Shown: positions 59,358-64,000 of the stretch, piece after piece
How positions within the stretch are numbered: the first letter of the stretch is position 1
Layout of the letters: each line of letters opens with the position of its first letter
Source of the DNA: a virus
Strand: one strand, 5' to 3'
DNA: 64,000 nucleotides
Virus record (IMG/VR): IMGVR_UViG_3300023179_000074
Location: 1 to 64,000 of that record
Made by a program: the position numbers and the translations under genes
The notes under the pieces: model-generated
Database searches by the model: none
The model's input: only the letters and a program-made list of their open reading frames with translations
What the model was told of the DNA's origin: nothing

Positions 59358-60242
59358 ATGAATAAGGATACAAAGCTTATATTCGAGGCTTATTTAAATA
59401 AAAAAATTGTCACGGAAGCTCCTATCTATGCTGATGATTTAGGGTTAACAGGAGATATTGAGAAGTCCCCAGGTAAGGGCTATGGAATTGGCAAAGTAGC
59501 TGCTAAAACAGGCAAGTCGATGACAGAAGTCGCTAATAATTTATTAAAAGTAATACAAACTAAACTTTTTAAGCCTGAACCGCATACTGTAGATGGAAAA
59601 GAGTATTCTTTATATTACCCTGGGTCAAAATTAAAGTTTAGAGCAGAATTAGAAAATTTAATTAAGAATGAGCTTAAATTAGGTACTACAGAGGCAAGAT
59701 ATACGGCTAGAGTTGTTGATAATTTATTGAACGTAACGCGTGTAGATGCAGATGGCGGTACAGCCGCGACACCCGTTGATGTTAAAAAAGCTGTGGTTGC
59801 GGGGGTACAAGGTAAAGCTATTACTCCGGGTTCAGAAGCCCCGGTAGCAGCGCCCGCTAATAATGTATTTGTAAAAAATCCTAACGTTAGGTTTATTAAG
59901 GAATGGATGCCTATTTTTGTTGAGCTTCCTGATGAAATAACGTATACGGGTTCTGATTTTTACGATTCTAAAGAATTGCGTAATGAGGTTGTAGAAGCTA
60001 TAACTCGTGCATTTGATGAGAATGCGGCTAAAGACAAAGAAATGATTCAGGATTTTATTGATTCATTGAAATTTAAAAATAGCTACACACCGGCTAGTGA
60101 GAAAAAAGAAGGTGAAGGTACTGGTGAAGAACCTACGATTGAAGAATACCCAGAAGAAGATGAGCCTACATCAATAGCTCGTGAATTAGGATATAAGGGG
60201 GGAAGAAGTTTTGACGAATTTGATAAATACAGTACTATTTAA
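59358..60242 (+). CDS. Putative capsid-targeted late protein, unrecognised
   Basis: A 294-residue protein. The start MNKDTKLIFEAYLNKKIVTEAP has the amphipathic capsid-targeting look, and VTE before Ala is a near match to a gp21 cleavage site. A Lys-rich alpha/beta section at ~30-130, a Pro/Ala-rich linker at ~150-170 and an acidic C-terminus follow. It is late-promoted, plus-strand and lies alone between two minus genes, with a 4-base overlap on queC. No family is recognised. An injected or head-internal role is inferred. Confidence 0.5.
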   Translation: MNKDTKLIFEAYLNKKIVTEAPIYADDLGLTGDIEKSPGKGYGIGKVAAKTGKSMTEVANNLLKVIQTKLFKPEPHTVDGKEYSLYYPGSKLKFRAELENLIKNELKLGTTEARYTARVVDNLLNVTRVDADGGTAATPVDVKKAVVAGVQGKAITPGSEAPVAAPANNVFVKNPNVRFIKEWMPIFVELPDEITYTGSDFYDSKELRNEVVEAITRAFDENAAKDKEMIQDFIDSLKFKNSYTPASEKKEGEGTGEEPTIEEYPEEDEPTSIARELGYKGGRSFDEFDKYSTI

Positions 60243-60979
60243 TTAATTAGTTTGCAGTTGTATTTTTCCCAAGGTATTGCAATTCTATAAGGCAATGGGT
60301 CTATAAAACCGGCATCTATGAAGCCTTTTATCCTCAAAGAGCATGCAGTACATTCACCACAAGCGATTTCTTCTCCCTCATAACAAGTCCAGGTCTGGCT
60401 AAAATTAACCCCGAGCTTTACCCCGAGTTTAATGATTTCCGCTTTAGATTTATCAATTAACGGTGCTTGAACTGTAATTCTGTTTCTTCTGTTAAGCGAT
60501 GACACTTTATTAATTTGCTCTAAAAATTCATCACTTCCATCCCAAAAGCCTGCAACGCTATCAGCTTGCGCGGCTCCATGAAAAACAGTGCTAGCTCCGT
60601 AGTTTTCTGCTATTGCGAGGGAAATACTAAGCAGCATTAGGTTCCTATATGGAACGTAGTTAACCGTCTGCGGATCACCCATCACATCTTTAGCCTTAGC
60701 AACTGCAACCTTGTTATTAAGGAGTGAAGAAACCTGACAAATATCTCTAAAAAAAGGTAATTTTAAGTGTAAACTATCAACCGGCATATCAAGCGATTCA
60801 ATTTGAAATGAAGCGCAATTTATTTCTTTATCACGATGCTTCTGCCCGTAATCATAATTAACTGAAATTATTTTATCATACCTACTTGCAGCTAAGTGTA
60901 ACAGTACAGAGCTATCCATTCCCCCAGAGATGGGGACTACTACTTTACTCGACGGGCTCTTCTTCAGTTTGCGCTTCAT
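60239..60979 (-). CDS. queC: QueC, 7-cyano-7-deazaguanine synthase
   Basis: A 246-residue enzyme making preQ0 from 7-carboxy-7-deazaguanine, ATP and ammonia. It has the PP-loop SGGMDSS at 18-24 and the zinc site CGECTACSLR near the C-terminus, after TWTCYEGEEIA. NYDYGQKHR and YVPYRNLML are QueC hallmarks. It is translated from within the end of uvsX (35-base overlap). In phages, preQ0 feeds 7-deazaguanine DNA modification. No other Que or DpdA gene is visible in this window. Confidence 0.92.
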   Translation of the reverse strand: MKRKLKKSPSSKVVVPISGGMDSSVLLHLAASRYDKIISVNYDYGQKHRDKEINCASFQIESLDMPVDSLHLKLPFFRDICQVSSLLNNKVAVAKAKDVMGDPQTVNYVPYRNLMLLSISLAIAENYGASTVFHGAAQADSVAGFWDGSDEFLEQINKVSSLNRRNRITVQAPLIDKSKAEIIKLGVKLGVNFSQTWTCYEGEEIACGECTACSLRIKGFIDAGFIDPLPYRIAIPWEKYNCKLIN

Positions 60980-62066
60980 TTGCGTTATATTTGTATTCCT
61001 CTGCTAAGCGCTTGTCGAGTTCCGGAATAATAAATTCCTCGTAAAAAGCGGGGTCTTTTGCAAAGGTCTTTGCATAACCCAGTTTATCACCTTTCTTATA
61101 CTTACCACTAGTAACACCAACAGTATAGGTAGCTCCGTTTTGCTCAATAATACCTCTTGCAGCTGCCATACCAAGAAGACCACTATACTTGTTAAGACCG
61201 GTTTTAAAGGAAAGATACATTTCAGTCTCTAAAAACGGTGGGAGAAAGCGGTTCTTTACAGTCAATGCGCGAAGAGTTGTACCGCTATACTTATTTGCTT
61301 CAGCGAGCTTTTTATCCTCAACATCCATAGAATCGCCTTCGCCTTCCTTTTCATGGCGCTTAGCAAGCTGTACAAGAATACTCGCCATATATACAGGTCC
61401 AGAGCCTCCAGCTTGGTTTTTTACTAGACTCGGGAACATTGCAGCCGGGTCATCATAGGTGTGGTTAGTAAAAAGAATTGTTACTCCTGCTTTAGCAGCT
61501 TTAAACGTGAGAGTACGAAACATACTCTTTAAAGATTTAGCACGTAAACCCATATCTGCGGCAGATTTATCCTTAGCAACGTCATCAAGCTCTTTTTGCG
61601 AGGCAAGATTACCCAAACTATCAATACTTAAAATAAATTTACCTTTAGCGTTATTTTCAATAATACTATCTAATAAAGCACTAATTTGATTGCGACACTG
61701 ATCTATAGTATCAACTGGTACATATTTTACTGTTTCCGGGTCCAACCCAACGCCTTTAGTGCTATTTTCATCAATGGCAATTTCAGTATCAAATATAACA
61801 GGTGTAAGTCCCTTCTTCTGAGCTGTAGCTAAAATTTTATTAACTATAAATGTTTTACCGGTCTGACTAGGTCCAGAAAAACCTATTATTCTCCCTTTAG
61901 GAACGCCACCATTGCGGCAACTCCCACCGAGTATAGCGTTAAGAGCGTAGCATCCAGTATCAAACCACTCATCAACTTTACTAAGTGCATTTTCTTTTAA
62001 AAAAGTAGCTTCAGAATTTAATTTATCTAAAGACGCAAATATCTTATTAAGATCTTTATTACTCAT
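60945..62066 (-). CDS. uvsX: Recombinase UvsX (RecA-like)
   Basis: A 373-residue RecA-type protein. GPSQTGKT (Walker A, 65-72), PVIFDTEIAIDE, KFILSIDSLGNL (Walker B) and TILFTNHTYDDP occur in order, followed by the MASILVQLAKR end segment. It promotes strand exchange and recombination-dependent replication. T4 UvsX is 391 residues. TTGATT-16-TATAAT-6 precedes ATG 62066, and queC is co-transcribed. Confidence 0.9.
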   Translation of the reverse strand: MSNKDLNKIFASLDKLNSEATFLKENALSKVDEWFDTGCYALNAILGGSCRNGGVPKGRIIGFSGPSQTGKTFIVNKILATAQKKGLTPVIFDTEIAIDENSTKGVGLDPETVKYVPVDTIDQCRNQISALLDSIIENNAKGKFILSIDSLGNLASQKELDDVAKDKSAADMGLRAKSLKSMFRTLTFKAAKAGVTILFTNHTYDDPAAMFPSLVKNQAGGSGPVYMASILVQLAKRHEKEGEGDSMDVEDKKLAEANKYSGTTLRALTVKNRFLPPFLETEMYLSFKTGLNKYSGLLGMAAARGIIEQNGATYTVGVTSGKYKKGDKLGYAKTFAKDPAFYEEFIIPELDKRLAEEYKYNANEAQTEEEPVE

Positions 62067-62072
62067 AAGCTT

Positions 62073-62100
62073 ATTATACGAACTTTGAGAAAAAAATCAA
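62073..62100 (-). promoter_or_regulatory. Sigma70-type promoter for uvsX-queC
   Basis: TATAAT (62073-62078) is 6 bases before ATG 62066 and TTGATT (62095-62100) is 16 bases further up. This predicts a transcript starting at the ATG. Confidence 0.55.
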
Positions 62101-62106
62101 TAAAAA

Positions 62107-62475
62107 TTATTCGTCAAATAGCTTGATAACTTTATCCGATTTAGGAGCAGTTGTTCCTGTTGTAGCTAGAGGAGCAGTAAAAATTTTATTATACTGATCG
62201 ATGAGTCTCGGATCATTATCAATATCAACACCGAGAACAACAGTATCCAAATTAAACTTCCATACTGTACCATCAGTTTTAGCCTTTTCACCAACAAACT
62301 CTCTAAAATAGAGAGGAATGGTTTGCACGTTCAACTGCCCTTGTTGTGTGGGTTGCACGTGAATGATTGCCGGGTTCTTTATAAGAAGAAAATTCTTTTC
62401 AGTCTTAACTTCTTCTCCAAGAATTGTACGGCCAATGTGATCAATAAAGGTAATAATTTTTTGTTTGTCGCTCAT
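62107..62475 (-). CDS. Small Sm-like or OB-like hypothetical protein
   Basis: A 122-residue protein. VTFIDHIGRTILGEEVK-like start (IITFIDHIGRTILGEEVK) followed by FLLIKNPAIIHVQP resembles the strand-turn pattern of Sm-like small barrels. A Thr/Lys-rich tail ends in VIKLFDE. It lies between gp43 and uvsX, so a link to replication is likely. Family and role are uncertain. Confidence 0.5.
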   Translation of the reverse strand: MSDKQKIITFIDHIGRTILGEEVKTEKNFLLIKNPAIIHVQPTQQGQLNVQTIPLYFREFVGEKAKTDGTVWKFNLDTVVLGVDIDNDPRLIDQYNKIFTAPLATTGTTAPKSDKVIKLFDE

Positions 62476-62512
62476 ATGTTTAATTTAAATCATAAATAGA
62501 AAAAATCAACTA

Positions 62513-64000
62513 TTAAACACTTAATAATTCAAATAGATCTGTCTGTACTTGAGATCCAGGTGATTGTAGCTTCCAATTTACTGCTTCGTAAAATCTGTCA
62601 ATAACAGAAAAAATAATTTTTTCAAACATTAATTCATGATCGATTTCAAACGTATCGTTAAATTCTTTAGGAAAATTATATTTGTAGCCGATGGTTGAGA
62701 TTCCATACTTATTAGGTTGTCTTGTATAAAAAAATCGCACTTTGTCACCGGAAGATATTTTTTCATACTTTTTACCAGTATTAAATCTATCTAGTAAAAG
62801 ATTGTAAAAATATGCTGCTTTAACGTGTATAGGCATGTGTTTTGCAGTTTTAAATGAATCACATTGAGATGCATATTTTTCATATCCTTTAACACCCATA
62901 ACAAAAGCAATATCTTCTATAGGGAGGGTTTTAAATAAATCATATGTCTCGTTAAAAACCTTATTTGTTTCTGAGAGATCGCGTGTTAATAACATCGTCT
63001 CAATAATTTTCTTTACATATGGCTTAATAGGCGCTGGCATTGTTGTTCTCACAACTTCAACACCAGTATATTTAAATTTATTGCAAGGTATGCCTTCCTC
63101 ATCAAGTACGTGTAGAACGTATCTTTTTTTCTGTAAAAAAATGCCTGAATCAGAAATTGCTTCTCTCTTAAAATTTAATCTACAATCTTTTGAACCTAGT
63201 GCTTGTTTTCCCCAGATAACAATATTTTCATTTAAAAAGTCCTCAATATCCTGTACAAGCTTATAATATTCAGCTGTTATTTTACCCTTCTTATCAAGCA
63301 TAGAAATATTATTGCTTTTAACTATGTGTCTGAGCGAAATGTACGAGCTATCTGTATCATTATAAATAATAGGAGTATCATTAATGATTTCTTCCTTTGT
63401 GAGGTTAGAGTGTTTGCTTACATATTCTTCTAGGAGTCTATTTGATTCTTTAATTACAGCTTGACCGGTTAAAGTAATTGATTCAGCGAGTTCATCATCG
63501 CCAAGAGGACTATGCTTGTTGCCAAAATACCCATAAATCGTATTAATAAGAATCTTAATGGTATGTTGTGTGATATTAAGGTTATCAATCTCATGCTTAA
63601 GTAAAGCATATTCTTTATCTTCTTTAGAAATATTAACAGCTTTTCTCTTTAGAGAAGATAATCTCTTTTTAATTTCAACACGTTTTTTATAATAGTAATC
63701 TACAGTAATTGGAATGATTCCTTTTTCTTTTTGAGTAAAAAGCACCTTTGCCTTAGATATGGCAATTTCTTCTTTCTTGATAAACTCAACAAAATTTTTA
63801 AGAGATAAAGTAAACGTTTGCCCGTTAACGTGTTTAATTGTTACGTCTTTATCAGTCTTATCAACTATAGAACCTATCTTTGTCTCCGGAGATAAATTAA
63901 GAGTTATCATTACATTTGGATATAGACTATTAGCATCAAAAGAAACGATATACTCTTGAAACCCTCGCTTGGGCTCCCCTACATATGCACCAGCATTTTG
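62513..64000 (-). CDS. DNA polymerase gp43 (family B), C-terminal part
   Basis: The gene is open to the right edge. The visible part starts with NAGAYVGEPKRGFQEYIVSF, then the motif A FDANSLYPNVMIT with its catalytic Asp, later QKKRYVLHVLDEEG (binding site) and motif C YNDTDSSYISL with DTD. The first internal ATG, 63910, is not the true start because motif A precedes it. The proofreading exonuclease lies outside the window. It ends with a small beta tail (LQSPGSQVQTDLFELLSV), likely a clamp-binding end. Confidence 0.9.
   Translation of the reverse strand, partial: QNAGAYVGEPKRGFQEYIVSFDANSLYPNVMITLNLSPETKIGSIVDKTDKDVTIKHVNGQTFTLSLKNFVEFIKKEEIAISKAKVLFTQKEKGIIPITVDYYYKKRVEIKKRLSSLKRKAVNISKEDKEYALLKHEIDNLNITQHTIKILINTIYGYFGNKHSPLGDDELAESITLTGQAVIKESNRLLEEYVSKHSNLTKEEIINDTPIIYNDTDSSYISLRHIVKSNNISMLDKKGKITAEYYKLVQDIEDFLNENIVIWGKQALGSKDCRLNFKREAISDSGIFLQKKRYVLHVLDEEGIPCNKFKYTGVEVVRTTMPAPIKPYVKKIIETMLLTRDLSETNKVFNETYDLFKTLPIEDIAFVMGVKGYEKYASQCDSFKTAKHMPIHVKAAYFYNLLLDRFNTGKKYEKISSGDKVRFFYTRQPNKYGISTIGYKYNFPKEFNDTFEIDHELMFEKIIFSVIDRFYEAVNWKLQSPGSQVQTDLFELLSV

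Noticed and set aside
61189-61689. Plus-strand frames opposite uvsX
   Set aside because: They are shadows of the conserved recombinase.
62513-63910. DNA polymerase starting at ATG 63910
   Set aside because: Motif A (FDANSLYPN) is encoded upstream in the same open frame, which runs to the window edge.

Overview
The window is a 64 kb, AT-rich and densely packed piece of a T4-like (myovirus) phage genome. Recognisable T4-type genes include the large terminase (gp17), tail sheath (gp18), tail tube (gp19), baseplate proteins (gp6, gp25, gp53 and gp26/gp51 types) and a tape measure. The replication set comprises a family B DNA polymerase (gp43, cut by the right edge), clamp (gp45), clamp loader (gp44), helicase (gp41), primase (gp61), single-strand binding protein (gp32) and recombinase (UvsX). 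Codon use, low GC, glycosyltransferase cargo, QueC and a phage-borne ribosomal protein bS21 suit a marine or freshwater T4-like phage. The host cannot be named from the sequence. No capsid gene, late sigma factor or host marker gene lies in the window.

Layout, left to right, with most genes on the minus strand. 1-9662: virion adhesion genes with long Thr-Pro repeat stalks and small repeated tip modules, plus two large structural proteins. 9702-16922: eight glycosyltransferase and methyltransferase genes. 16957-28565: a lectin-headed Thr-Pro protein, a large structural protein, a beta-propeller protein, a PKD protein, gp6 and gp25. 28636-31180: two plus-strand genes flanking gp44 and dUTPase. 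31177-46060: baseplate hub, gp53, tape measure, hub assembly proteins, tube, sheath, a tube-like protein and terminase. 46072-48100: plus-strand acidic head-type protein, a small basic protein and a gp14-like neck protein, with a strong terminator after the first. 48097-64000: replication and metabolism genes, interrupted by single plus-strand genes at 49902 and 59358.

Three themes stand out. First, NNTAAATA (T4 late type) lies 5-7 bases before 23 start codons, and TATAAT lies 5-6 bases before at least six early or middle-type genes. Both spacings put the expected transcription start on or next to the start codon, so many first cistrons may be leaderless, while several internal genes carry GGAG-type ribosome binding sites. 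The same phage encodes bS21, the small-subunit protein next to the anti-Shine-Dalgarno region. Second, mucin-like Thr-Pro stalks flank a glycosylation cassette that includes a GT60-type polypeptide GlcNAc-transferase-like enzyme and a GT10 fucosyltransferase-like enzyme. This suggests glycosylated adhesion fibres. Third, QueC sits close to a class II glutamine amidotransferase that apparently starts at AUU, which suggests 7-deazaguanine DNA modification.

There is no gene-free stretch over 300 bases once the amidotransferase is extended to its AUU start. I saw no tRNA, CRISPR array, insertion sequence or attachment site, but tRNA detection by eye is unreliable.
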